Source: Rhodopseudomonas pseudopalustris
Lineage (GTDB): Bacteria > Pseudomonadota > Alphaproteobacteria > Rhizobiales > Xanthobacteraceae
Assembly: GCF_900110435.1 (NCBI RefSeq)
Contig: NZ_FODT01000002.1
Span: 552,329 to 616,328 of the forward strand
DNA length: 64,000 nt
Reading direction: 5' to 3'
The notes under the pieces are model-generated. The model worked only from the letters and a program-made list of their open reading frames with translations, was not told the origin of the DNA and ran no database searches. This document shows, in pieces, positions 1 to 9,914 of this stretch. A program made the position numbers and the translations under genes. The first letter of the stretch is position 1, and each line of letters starts with the position of its first letter.

Positions 1-557
1 ACGCCTCGGCGACGCCGTCCTCGATCCCGGTCACGATCATCTCGGCGGGGTCGAACTTTGCGGCGATTGTTTCCTGCAACAGAGCCGAGAACGCCGGCGA
101 CAATTCGCTCGGCTTGATCATCACCCGGTTGCCGGCGGCCAGCGCGCCGATCGCCGGCGCCAGCGTCAGCTGCAGCGGATAATTCCACGGCGCGATGATG
201 CCGACCACGCCGAGCGGCTGCGGGATCAGCCGGTTCTTGCCCGGCCAGAATTGCGGCTGGGTCGCGACCTTGCGCGGCGCCATCCAGGATTTGATGTGCT
301 TGCTGGTGTGCTTGATGTCGCCGAGCAGGCTGAGCGTCTCGGCGATCATGGTCTCGATCGCGCAGCGATGGCCGAAATCGGCGGAGATCGCCTGCTCGAA
401 TCGCTTTTCATTGTCCTTCAGAACACTGCGGAGCCGCGCCAGCCTGTCGAGCCGCTGCTCCAGCGTCGCCGGCGCTTCGGCTCGGGAGCGGTCGAGCATC
501 CGGTGAAAGCTGTCCTGCAGGGCGTTGCCGCCGAATCCGCTCAACGGCTGGTCCATG
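1..557 (-). CDS. Coniferyl-type aldehyde dehydrogenase (N-terminal part, runs off window)
   Basis: The minus strand is open from an ATG at 557 to the window edge, giving about 185 residues that begin MDQPLSGFGGNALQD. It contains the NAD(P)-dependent aldehyde dehydrogenase signatures PQPLGVVGIIAPWNYPLQL and AAGNRVMIKPSE near residues 110-155. The helical N-terminal section (EQRLDRLARLRSVL) followed directly by the Rossmann region, without a long leader, fits the short coniferyl aldehyde dehydrogenase (CalB-like) branch, which oxidises aromatic or fatty aldehydes to acids. The catalytic Cys and Glu lie outside the window. It flanks the tRNA-fMet gene and is taken as host chromosome outside the ICE. 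The exact substrate is inferred. Confidence 0.85.
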
Positions 558-841
558 ATGCGCTCCACCTGTTGCGGCCTTTTGTCTGGATTTGGGCCGA
601 TTTTGACGAAGTCTTGCAGGAGCAGGGGCATCGGGCAACCGCATCGGGTTCCGGTCGTCATAATATCTTGAAAATATCCGTCACGGGCCTTCCCAAACCC
701 CCCGGGCATTGGTACACACCCCTCGCGCCCCGGGCATCAGCCCACGGGCAGCCTTCTCAGGAACCTTCCGGGAGGATCGATCAGCGCCCCACGGCGTTGA
801 CCGTTCACTTTGGTTTTCTGAAAAGCCGCGCAAAAGTTTAT

Positions 842-2527
<1,686 letters not shown>

Positions 2528-2546
2528 GTGACAATCTCCTGCCAGC

Positions 2547-2735
2547 TCAGGAGCGCTTTGGACGGTGCTCCTCGGCAAGCTGCTCATACCAGTCTTGCGC
2601 CGCGCTACGAGCCAGTAGACGTACAAGCTCAACGAGGCGCGGATCGGGGCCGCCGCCACTCCGTGGCACGAGCACCAAGTCCGGCCGTCCAAGGTGGACG
2701 ACGGTTCTGCGCTCTTGAGCAACGACCTCTTTCAT
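2547..2735 (-). CDS. Small conserved hypothetical protein upstream of integrase
   Basis: About 62 residues starting MKEVVAQERRTVVHLG, with the segments GRPDLVLVPRSGGG and LVELVRLLARSAAQDWYEQL and a basic C-terminus. An alternative TTG start at 2807 would add 24 residues; neither start has a strong ribosome site. It ends 19 bases before the recombinase on the same strand, so the two are probably co-transcribed. I do not recognise a domain. Position and size would suit an integrase accessory protein or a small regulator, but that is inference only. Confidence 0.6.
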   Translation of the reverse strand: MKEVVAQERRTVVHLGRPDLVLVPRSGGGPDPRLVELVRLLARSAAQDWYEQLAEEHRPKRS

Positions 2736-2892
2736 CGTAGCGCCAATTTCTGCCGATTGCACGGTGTTTGTCCCGAGTACCATCGGCACATCGGGGGACA
2801 ACGACAACGGAAATTGGGTCCGATTATTGGATAGGAGCGGCGGTGCCTGCGAACGAGTTCTGACTCTAGGGTAGCGGAGAGTAGTTTAGCGT

Positions 2893-2910
2893 CGCGCAAA
2901 GACCTGCGCG
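2893..2910. other. Short hairpin between topB and the integrase operon
   Basis: A perfect 6-bp inverted repeat, CGCGCA / TGCGCG, with a six-base loop. It lies in the roughly 300-base gap between the topoisomerase stop (3037) and the small gene. There is no T-tract, so terminator function is uncertain. The rest of the gap shows no convincing gene. Confidence 0.35.
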
Positions 2911-3036
2911 CTTCGGCATCCGAAAACAAACGCTGCAGGCATCCGCGTCGTTGCGCACCGCATTTGGACTGGCGTCCTTTTCGGCGATTCCCTCAGGTAT
3001 TTCGCGGTTGTGGCGGTGCCATCGTAGGCAGAATAG

Positions 3037-5469
3037 CTACAGCCATCCCCGTTCGCTGAATGCGGCGAGGTCGATGCCGGGCGGAGCGAACCAGCCCCCG
3101 TTGCGATAACGCGCGCCGAGCTTGAGTGCGACTTCCTTGTTGCCATAGGGAATTCGCAGCGGTGTGTCTCTTGCGGACTTTGGCGGCCTTGGCGCTGCAT
3201 CGGCCGCCGCCGCAGTTTTCGATTTCCGAACTCGCTTCCGCGATGCGATCGATCGGGAGGTGCTTGTTCCAGTGGTTCTCGCCGCGGCCTTGCAATGGCC
3301 GTTCCGGCGCTTCGCCGTCCCTTTGTTCGAATCGAGCCACGCGGCCATGGCGCTGGAGTTGGTCTTGGCCTCATCCGGAACGACGATGCCTTTCGCGATC
3401 GCGATCTTCCGGGCGTAGGACAGTTGCGCCGCACTCGCCGGCGTGGGTTCGGCCGTCTCGTTTGAATCGCCGTCGGTCTTCTTCGGGGCATGTTGTTTCA
3501 GAAACGCACCGCAGATCGATATCGAAGTCTTGTAGCCGGAGGGCGGTTTGATGCCGAGTTGCCGGGCGATGCTGTCGGCATAGCGCTTCATCGCCGGTGT
3601 CGGCGGAAAGGATCGGGCGGAACTGGCTGCGCCGTCGCCGAGCAAGGCGGGGCTTCCAGCGGCGGTGCTGTCGGTCAGCTTGCCGATGATGCGTTGCGCG
3701 ACATTGCACACGGCATCGATCGCGCCGAGCATCTCTTGTTTGCCGACGACGACATCGTCGAGCAGGCATTCCAGTTGCGCTGTCACGCCGGGATCGACCA
3801 GGGCGGGATCGGCTCTTTGCAGAATGCCGAACAGCGACAGACCGGCGTCGGTCGGCACGATGTGCTTGCCCTGGATCACCAGAAAAGCCTGCTTCTTCAG
3901 TCCGCCGATGATCTCGGCCCGCGTCGCCGGCGTGCCGATGCCCTTAGCTTCCTTGAGGCGATCGCGCAGCGCCTCGTCATCGACGAAGCGCCAGGCATTT
4001 TGCATGGCTTCAATCAGCGTGCCTTCGTTGTAACGCGGCGGCGGCCGGGTTTCCTTGTCCTCGATTTTGGGATCCTGCAACTGCGCCGTCTCGCCGTTGC
4101 GTAGCGCCGGCAGCAATTGGGCGTCGTCTCCCTTTTCCTCGGCGGGTTGCCATTCGGGGAAGGCGGCGCGCCAGCCGAGGTCGATCGGCTGCCGACCGGC
4201 GGCGCGGAATTCGAAGCCGCGCACGTCGAGCGTCGCGGTGGTCTGCCGATAGCGGAAGTCGGGCATCAGCGCGGCCAGATAGGCGCGTGCGATGACGTCG
4301 AATAGTTTCTTCTCGTCGGACGACAGCCGCGGCCAGACTTCCGGCAGCCTGTCGATGGTGTTGACGTTGGGGATGATGGCGTGATGGCTAGCCCCCTCCA
4401 ATCCCTTGTCGTGAAATGTGCCGCTCGCGCCCCTGCGGATCACCGGCGGTTCGGGCACCGGGATTGCGCCAAAAGATTGCCCCGCCTGCAATCCGGCCAC
4501 GATCCGCGGCACGTCCGCGATCAAGCTTTGCGGCAGGTAGCGGACTTCGGCGCGAGGGTAGGCGATGATCTTCTTGCCCTGGCCGTCATAGAGCTGCTGC
4601 GCTACGTCGAGCGTCTTGCTGGCCGGCCAGCCGAAGCGGGAGCCGCACAGCTTCTGCAGCGACGGCAGATCGTGCAGTTTCGGCGGCCCTTGCCGTTTGT
4701 CCTCGACGCGCACGCCAAGTCCGCCCTCGAAATCCCGCGCAGCGTCTGCGACGGCCTCGGCCACCTCGCGCCGGACAATTCGCTCTTGAGGGGCGTGCCG
4801 CATCTGGAATTGCCCGCCCTCGACTTTGGCGGTGGCGACAATCTCGAAATAGGCGAGGGGGACGAAATTGCGGATTTCCAATTCGCGTCGGCAAACGATC
4901 GCCAAGGTCGGCGTTTTCACGCGCCCGACGCCAATCACACGCCGCGCGCCCTGTCCCAGGATGACGGTCGCCGTGCGGGTCAGCGACAGATTGTAGATCT
5001 GGTCGGCCTGCCGGCGCGCCACGGCGGCGGCGTAGAGCCGCGCATAGTCGGCGTTCGGCTTTGCCGTCTCAAACGCCGCGCGGATCGTCTGCGAATCCTG
5101 TGCAGTAAACAACACGCGCATAACCTCGCCGCAGTAGTTGTAGTGTTCGAGAATCTCCTGGCCGATCAGCTGGCCTTCGCGGTCGCAATCGGTCGCGAGC
5201 CAGACCCGTTTGGCCGTCCGCAGCGCTTCGCGGATAGCCTTGAGCTTGGCGGTCTTGTTTCCGCCCGAGGCCGGACGCGTGTCGTAAAGCCCCTCGGGGC
5301 GCAACAGGATCGGCGACCACCGCTTCCAGGCGGGCACGACATCCTCTGGTTCCAGCAGATCGAACAGATGACCTTCGGCCGGCAGGATCTCGCCGTAGCG
5401 AGACCCGACAGCTTCTCGGACGTCTTTCGCCTGGCTGGTCTTCTCGGTGATGACGATCTGATCGGACAT
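3037..5469 (-). CDS. topB: DNA topoisomerase III with C-terminal DUF5710-like domain
   Basis: An 810-residue type IA topoisomerase, which passes single strands through an enzyme-bridged nick and resolves replication or transfer intermediates. The N-terminal Toprim domain begins MSDQIVITEKTSQAKDV and has the metal-binding DCDREGQ. The active-site Tyr is in IIAYPRAEVRYLP near residue 328. The start at 5469 was preferred to the upstream in-frame start (67 extra residues) because it matches the conserved N-terminus and leaves a LexA box 45 bases upstream. After the core, the C-terminal 200 residues are low in similarity to chromosomal TopB and end in a DUF5710-like module (LRIPYGNKEVALKLGARYR, GWFAPPGID). 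TopB enzymes of this form are standard in trb-type ICEs. Confidence 0.92.
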   Translation of the reverse strand: MSDQIVITEKTSQAKDVREAVGSRYGEILPAEGHLFDLLEPEDVVPAWKRWSPILLRPEGLYDTRPASGGNKTAKLKAIREALRTAKRVWLATDCDREGQLIGQEILEHYNYCGEVMRVLFTAQDSQTIRAAFETAKPNADYARLYAAAVARRQADQIYNLSLTRTATVILGQGARRVIGVGRVKTPTLAIVCRRELEIRNFVPLAYFEIVATAKVEGGQFQMRHAPQERIVRREVAEAVADAARDFEGGLGVRVEDKRQGPPKLHDLPSLQKLCGSRFGWPASKTLDVAQQLYDGQGKKIIAYPRAEVRYLPQSLIADVPRIVAGLQAGQSFGAIPVPEPPVIRRGASGTFHDKGLEGASHHAIIPNVNTIDRLPEVWPRLSSDEKKLFDVIARAYLAALMPDFRYRQTTATLDVRGFEFRAAGRQPIDLGWRAAFPEWQPAEEKGDDAQLLPALRNGETAQLQDPKIEDKETRPPPRYNEGTLIEAMQNAWRFVDDEALRDRLKEAKGIGTPATRAEIIGGLKKQAFLVIQGKHIVPTDAGLSLFGILQRADPALVDPGVTAQLECLLDDVVVGKQEMLGAIDAVCNVAQRIIGKLTDSTAAGSPALLGDGAASSARSFPPTPAMKRYADSIARQLGIKPPSGYKTSISICGAFLKQHAPKKTDGDSNETAEPTPASAAQLSYARKIAIAKGIVVPDEAKTNSSAMAAWLDSNKGTAKRRNGHCKAAARTTGTSTSRSIASRKRVRKSKTAAAADAAPRPPKSARDTPLRIPYGNKEVALKLGARYRNGGWFAPPGIDLAAFSERGWL

Positions 5470-5513
5470 TTCGGGCTGAGAGCGCCACTCAGAATATGCC
5501 AATTTCCGAAATG

Positions 5514-5528
5514 GAACATAAAGCGAAC
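5514..5528 (-). promoter_or_regulatory. LexA (SOS) box 1
   Basis: On the minus strand this reads GTTCGCTTTATGTTC, an exact match to the alphaproteobacterial LexA site GTTC-N7-GTTC. It is 45 bases upstream of the topB start and reads in the direction of topB, so it is well placed to repress that promoter. Confidence 0.75.
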
Positions 5529-5664
5529 AAAGGGCACATGCAAGCGCCCCACGGCCTCGCGCTGCCGGATTCCGCTCGACACTTCGCGGGGCGCCTCGTT
5601 TCGACTTGGTCGGGCAGCATTCTGGCCCCCTCTGGTGAACCCGCTTGACCGAGGGAGTGGATAA

Positions 5665-5679
5665 GAACATATAGAGAAC
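5665..5679 (-). promoter_or_regulatory. LexA (SOS) box 2
   Basis: On the minus strand this reads GTTCTCTATATGTTC, a second exact GTTC-N7-GTTC match in the same 341-base divergent intergenic region. It lies 131 bases before the methyltransferase start and 195 bases before topB, so it could serve either gene. The rest of 5470-5810 holds no gene. Confidence 0.72.
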
Positions 5680-5810
5680 AAATGGCTGCCGGTAGGCTGC
5701 GCACTGTCTTGTTGGATCGCTGACGACCTGCGGAAACGAAACGTTGTGAATTATGGGTTAATCTCGCCATCGCGCTTGGATTTGCGGCGCTGGGGATCGA
5801 AGGGGCGCCC

Positions 5811-8303
5811 GTGAGCACGGTTGAGCGTTGGACCAGGGACTTGGGATATGGCGAAGTGCCTGGCGCGCTGTTGGCCGATGCCAATCAAGTTTCTGCGGAT
5901 CATCCCTTTGCTACCGAGGTGGTGGGGATGTTCGACGCGGCTGGCGATGTCGGCGCGTCGGCCGTTCTTTGCATCGATCGAGTGCCGACTGTTTGTCTGG
6001 TGGATTCCGCGCAACTCAAGGGTGACGAGAACGCCCAGGCGAACCAGATTCGCCGGTTTTGCGAACGGCTCTGGAACCAAAATCTGGCTCGCATCGTTCT
6101 GGTGGCAGCGGATGATTATGTCGATGCTTGGTCCGTCGACGATCCTCAGGCCCCGCGCGAGAGAATTGTAGCGGAAGGCGGCGAAAAGCTCGCAGACTTC
6201 TCCTTCCAGGGATTGTTGAGCGGAGAAATTCTCAAGAACCGGGCTACCTGGTTTGATCCACATAAGCGGGTCGACAAGACATTGCTCGACAACGTGCGGG
6301 TATTGGTTGAACGGCTATCAGGTGCCGTCACGGCCAATATCGCACGCGAACTGACCGCTTCGGTCATCTTCGTGGCGTATCTCGAAGATCGAGAGATCAT
6401 CACCGACGCGTATCGTGCGAGCCGCAACGTATCGACTTTGATCGAGCTTCTTGAGAAGGGTGACGTAAGCGGCCTCGAGCGATTGTTCGGTCAGCTTCAG
6501 AAGGACTTCAATGGAGATTTCCTCGCGACCGATGGCCGCAAGGAGGGGATGTGGCGCGGCTTGCCGTCAAATGCGTTCGAGGATCTCCATCAATTCCTGC
6601 GTCGCACCGTGCTGCGCTCCGGTCAGACCGCCTTTTGGCGTTATAATTTCGCGCAGATTCCAATCGAATTGATTGCCGGCATCTACGAAACGTTCCTCGG
6701 CCAGAAGGCAGCGGCGGAAACGGAAGCCGGCGAAAGCGCAACCGGCAAGCGGAAACAGGGGGCCTATTATACGCCGCGGCTGCTGTCAGATTGGGTGGTT
6801 GAACAGGCGCTCGCTGGCCGCAATCCGCTGGAGCAGCGCATCTTCGATGGTGCCTGCGGTTCGGGTATGCTTCTCACCGCGGCATTTCGACGGCTGATGC
6901 GTGCGCAGCGAGCGGCTGCGCTTCCCAAAGACGACGACAACAACCATGACTTCGCAGCGCGTTGCAGTCTTTTGCTTGGACACATCTTCGGCAGCGACAT
7001 TGATGAAGACGCATGCCGACTGACAGCGTTCAGCCTCTATTTGGCCCTCCTGTCCGACCTCGCGCCACGCGACCTTGAGCTCCTGCGCAAAGGCGGACAC
7101 AAACTGCCGTCGCTCAAGAAGAATATTCGAAGCAATGGCCATGGCAATTTCTTCAGCCAAAAGAGCGAAGCGATCAACCGCGAGCAATACACGGTGTTTC
7201 TGTCAAACCCTCCATGGCGAGAGATGCCGCCAGGGGACCCGGAAACTGCTGTCGTCGAAGCATGGGCTGAGCGTCAACCAGCTACCGTACACTGGCCCAA
7301 GCGGCAAATCGCAGCAGCGTTCGCTCTAGCAGCGGCAGAATCGTTGAGTGCGTCCGGCCGTGTGGCGATGATCTTGCCGATCGGTCTGTTCATCTCGGCG
7401 GAGCCGAGCACGCGGCGCTTCCGGGCGAATCTGCTTTCGCGTTACAAGATCAAGCGCATCACGAATTTTGCCGATATGCGGCGGCTTATTTTCGTCGACG
7501 CGGACCACCCCTTTGTCGTGATGATTGCGACGCGGCGCGCCGAGGCCGTCGACGACCTTTCCGTTGAGCAGTTTGAATATTGGACACCCAAGACGGATAT
7601 CGCGCTTGCCTTCGGCCGTCTTACGCTGCATGGCGCCGATCGGACGATCATGCGCGCCACGGCATTGATCGATGAGACGCCGCATCTACGCCTTCGCTAT
7701 TGGGGCACCTTACAAGACCTCGCATTGCTCGAACGTCTCTGGCAATTCGGCTCGGTCAACGATCTGCGCGCCCGTTTTGGATGGGAGAAAGGCAAGGGCT
7801 TCCATCGGGTCGATAATGATCGGCGTGTCCCGCAGCATTTGCGATCTGTAAGCCCATCGCGATGGCTGCTGACTCACAAATTTCTCAAGGCAGAGCGGAT
7901 CCCCGGTGATCTACCCATCGTGGATAGACTTTGTTTGGAGCGATTTCCATACGAGCGCATCGCACGAGAGCCGGACGAACTGCGACGCAATTTCAAAGGT
8001 CCCCGTGTGATCTGGCCGGACGGGACTCATCCCGAGAATGGCGTGAAGGCGGTGTTCGCAGAGGACCCGTTCAGCTTTCAGCACTCCGTCGGTGTGTTAT
8101 CGGCACCCGACACGGAAACTGGCAGGCTTGAGGCTCGTTTTTTGACGGCGTATATGCGCTCGTCGATGGGAACGTGGCTGTCGCTACTGCTGAGTCCGTC
8201 AGTCGCGGCCGAACGCCCAAAGCTGCACGTCAACGAGTTGCTGAGTTGGCCATATTGGCCGGTCGCAAGCATCCACAACCGAAAAAAGCCCAAGCCATTC
8301 TGA
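5811..8303 (+). CDS. N6-adenine DNA methyltransferase, N-terminal and catalytic part (frame change near 8282)
   Basis: Predicted adenine-specific DNA methyltransferase of the type I/IIG-like gamma class. An N-terminal domain of about 300 residues resembles nothing I recognise. Then come a TPRLLSDWVV segment (about 321-330), SAM-binding motif I FDGACGSG (345-352) and the catalytic NPPW (466-469). The zero frame ends at residue 830 with the off-pattern tail SIHNRKKPKPF. The next frame continues with KKAQAILKKVDRLF and 200 further residues, as expected for this family, so the gene is probably one protein of about 1043 residues. A -1 shift at an A AAA AAG heptamer (8282-8288) or loss of one A would join them. 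It is divergent from topB and shares its SOS-box region. The next gene encodes a nuclease, suggesting a restriction or defence unit. Confidence 0.82.
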   Translation: MSTVERWTRDLGYGEVPGALLADANQVSADHPFATEVVGMFDAAGDVGASAVLCIDRVPTVCLVDSAQLKGDENAQANQIRRFCERLWNQNLARIVLVAADDYVDAWSVDDPQAPRERIVAEGGEKLADFSFQGLLSGEILKNRATWFDPHKRVDKTLLDNVRVLVERLSGAVTANIARELTASVIFVAYLEDREIITDAYRASRNVSTLIELLEKGDVSGLERLFGQLQKDFNGDFLATDGRKEGMWRGLPSNAFEDLHQFLRRTVLRSGQTAFWRYNFAQIPIELIAGIYETFLGQKAAAETEAGESATGKRKQGAYYTPRLLSDWVVEQALAGRNPLEQRIFDGACGSGMLLTAAFRRLMRAQRAAALPKDDDNNHDFAARCSLLLGHIFGSDIDEDACRLTAFSLYLALLSDLAPRDLELLRKGGHKLPSLKKNIRSNGHGNFFSQKSEAINREQYTVFLSNPPWREMPPGDPETAVVEAWAERQPATVHWPKRQIAAAFALAAAESLSASGRVAMILPIGLFISAEPSTRRFRANLLSRYKIKRITNFADMRRLIFVDADHPFVVMIATRRAEAVDDLSVEQFEYWTPKTDIALAFGRLTLHGADRTIMRATALIDETPHLRLRYWGTLQDLALLERLWQFGSVNDLRARFGWEKGKGFHRVDNDRRVPQHLRSVSPSRWLLTHKFLKAERIPGDLPIVDRLCLERFPYERIAREPDELRRNFKGPRVIWPDGTHPENGVKAVFAEDPFSFQHSVGVLSAPDTETGRLEARFLTAYMRSSMGTWLSLLLSPSVAAERPKLHVNELLSWPYWPVASIHNRKKPKPF
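8282..8288 (+). other. Slippery heptamer A AAA AAG at the methyltransferase frame change
   Basis: Zero-frame codons read CGA AAA AAG, so the heptamer is in the canonical phase for -1 slippage (same heptamer as E. coli dnaX). After slippage decoding continues GCC CAA GCC in the downstream frame, and the zero frame meets TGA five codons later. Loss of one A from an ancestral A7 would explain it equally well. Confidence 0.5.
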
Positions 8304-8941
8304 AGAAAGTTGATCGTCTCTTCAGCGCAATCGAAAGCGCAGAACCGCTGAATCGGCCGGCGAAATACGCCGCACGCAAGCCCGAATTCGAAGAGCTCGT
8401 CTTCGATTATTTTGCGCTGCGACCGGACGAGCGTGTGCTCGTCCAGGAACTGGCGACCTATGCAGGGCCCTCTCTACAGCCGGGTAGTCTCAGCTACGAG
8501 ATGCTTGTGAAATCGATGCGGCGGCCTCCGGCGCGGGACCAGATCGATCGATACTGTCAGCGACTGGTGCAGGTTCTAACTGAATGGCGTGACGCGACTG
8601 GCGGCAAGGGCGAGTTGAGCGCAGTTGCGTGGACAGCGCGCAGCGTTCCTCTCGGCGGCGTCATTGTCACGATCTCGGAATCCAAACCGCGCAAAGCCAT
8701 GGTCAGCCGTTTAGAAGACGATCGCGTGGTTGCCGAACTTCTCAGTACAGTCGCCACCGCCATCGACGGCAGTCCCGAGCAAATGCTGACCGTGCCTGAC
8801 GTCATCGTTGTCAAGGATGATCGCATCACGATCGTCAAACCCCTCGTAACCCGGTTTTGGCTTGAACGCGCCGCAATCGAAGACGCCAGCAAACTGGCGG
8901 CCGAGATAAAGGCCATTCGACGAACGAAGAGGCCGTTATGA
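8288..8941 (+). CDS. C-terminal part of the DNA methyltransferase (second frame)
   Basis: Continuation of the methyltransferase in the -1 frame, about 217 residues (AQAILKKVDRLF onward). A separate start exists at 8174, but using it would overlap the methyltransferase by 130 bases in another frame and encode an unlikely N-terminus, so I read this as the detached C-terminus rather than its own gene. It contains KPEFEELVFDYFALRPDERVL followed by a mixed alpha/beta region with no motif I recognise; target recognition or regulation is plausible but unproven. Its stop overlaps the next gene start (ATGA), showing translational coupling to the nuclease gene. Confidence 0.65.
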   Translation, partial: AQAILKKVDRLFSAIESAEPLNRPAKYAARKPEFEELVFDYFALRPDERVLVQELATYAGPSLQPGSLSYEMLVKSMRRPPARDQIDRYCQRLVQVLTEWRDATGGKGELSAVAWTARSVPLGGVIVTISESKPRKAMVSRLEDDRVVAELLSTVATAIDGSPEQMLTVPDVIVVKDDRITIVKPLVTRFWLERAAIEDASKLAAEIKAIRRTKRPL

Positions 8942-9600
8942 GCGACGTCAAGGGCTTGACTGCCGATAGTCCCTTCATCGACCTGTTCGGCGAACTTCCG
9001 GTTTCAGCCTTGCTCGCTTACGTACACGAGACATGGCTCGCTTATGCCGACTTTTATAAAGGCTCGGAGCCGCCAATGCAGAAACGTACCGAGCCGCAAT
9101 TGACACAGGCGCTTGCGGCACATTTACGCGAACGACAGGACGCGGGTGAACAACCCTTTGCAGGCGACTTCTATGGCGAGTTGTCGGAATACGTTCTCGA
9201 TAAGGCGACTGGGTTACCCAAATGCATTGCCCGCACTGACATTGAATGGCGTCTCTACGGTGTGTCGGGATTTATCATCGAGTTCAAGATACTCGACGGG
9301 AAACTGCAACGTCGTGAGAAGTATTTGCTGGACGGCGTGATGCGGTTTGTTGTCGGTCGTTACAGCGGATCGGCAACCGCGGGTGCGATGTTCGCATTGC
9401 TTCGTAAGTCCGCATCTGACGATCCGAGCCTGCTTCTGCTCGAATTGGAGAAAGATGGCACCGACCTTCGATGCGCGGGCATCAAGAAGGATTCAGAACT
9501 TCTGCCGAAAATCGCGGCGTTCGATTCAGCCCACCAAAGGAGCGCGCCGCACGTCACACCGTTTCAGTTGGCGCACCTGTTTGTTCCATTGCCAGGGTGA
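8938..9600 (+). CDS. Predicted PD-(D/E)xK nuclease paired with the methyltransferase
   Basis: A 220-residue protein coupled to the methyltransferase by an ATGA overlap. It has the arrangement of a PD-(D/E)xK nuclease core: Glu52 in an N-terminal helix (TEPQLTQALAAHL), Asp101 in IARTDIEW, then Glu115 and Lys117 in FIIEFKIL, followed by a helix (EKYLLDGVMRFVVGRY) and a strand (TAGAMFALL). I do not recognise it as a named restriction enzyme. With the upstream methyltransferase it would form a compact two-gene modification and cleavage module. The fold call rests on motif spacing seen by eye; activity and specificity are inferred. Confidence 0.65.
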   Translation: MSDVKGLTADSPFIDLFGELPVSALLAYVHETWLAYADFYKGSEPPMQKRTEPQLTQALAAHLRERQDAGEQPFAGDFYGELSEYVLDKATGLPKCIARTDIEWRLYGVSGFIIEFKILDGKLQRREKYLLDGVMRFVVGRYSGSATAGAMFALLRKSASDDPSLLLLELEKDGTDLRCAGIKKDSELLPKIAAFDSAHQRSAPHVTPFQLAHLFVPLPG

Positions 9601-9721
9601 AGACCATGGTCGAAGCGTGGTCCCCGGAGCTCGAATTTTCCGGAAGGAAGCCACGCCTAGATGCCCCCCCGAATGACCGCGGGCTTTTCTGGCGTCGCCT
9701 TATGGACCGGGCTGTCGGTTT

Positions 9722-9767
9722 GGATGAAGCCTCGCTACGGAGGTCTTCACCCTTCGGGCTTCCATCC
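9722..9767 (+). other. Long hairpin in the nuclease-ardC gap
   Basis: GGATGAAGCC (9722-9731) pairs with GGCTTCCATCC (9757-9767) with one bulged base. It sits in the 314-base gap 9601-9914, which otherwise contains only the leader repeat at its 3' end. It may be a terminator-like or attenuator structure. Confidence 0.4.
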
Positions 9768-9832
9768 CGGACGCAAGTGCGCTTTCCGGCGCTCGGCCCG
9801 GTTCCTGACGATTCAGCCTAGCCATGCCGTCC

Positions 9833-9914
9833 GAGAGTGAGAGTGCGGGCCGGTTTGGCCGAGACGGGATGAGGTCGAGAGAGAGCCTTCCGGCGCCCGT
9901 CGCGGAGAACCGCG
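9833..9914 (+). repeat. ICE leader repeat, copy A (before ardC)
   Basis: An 82-base leader ending at the ardC start. It begins with GAGAGTGAGAG, shared exactly with copies B and C, then GGCCGG, then GGTCGAGAGAG, and ends CGCCCGTCGCGGAGA next to the ATG. The GGAG may be the ribosome site. Function unknown. Confidence 0.75.

Noticed and set aside
8174..8941. Independent 255-residue gene starting at 8174
   Set aside because: It would overlap the methyltransferase by 130 bases with an unlikely N-terminus; a frame change joining the two is more economical.
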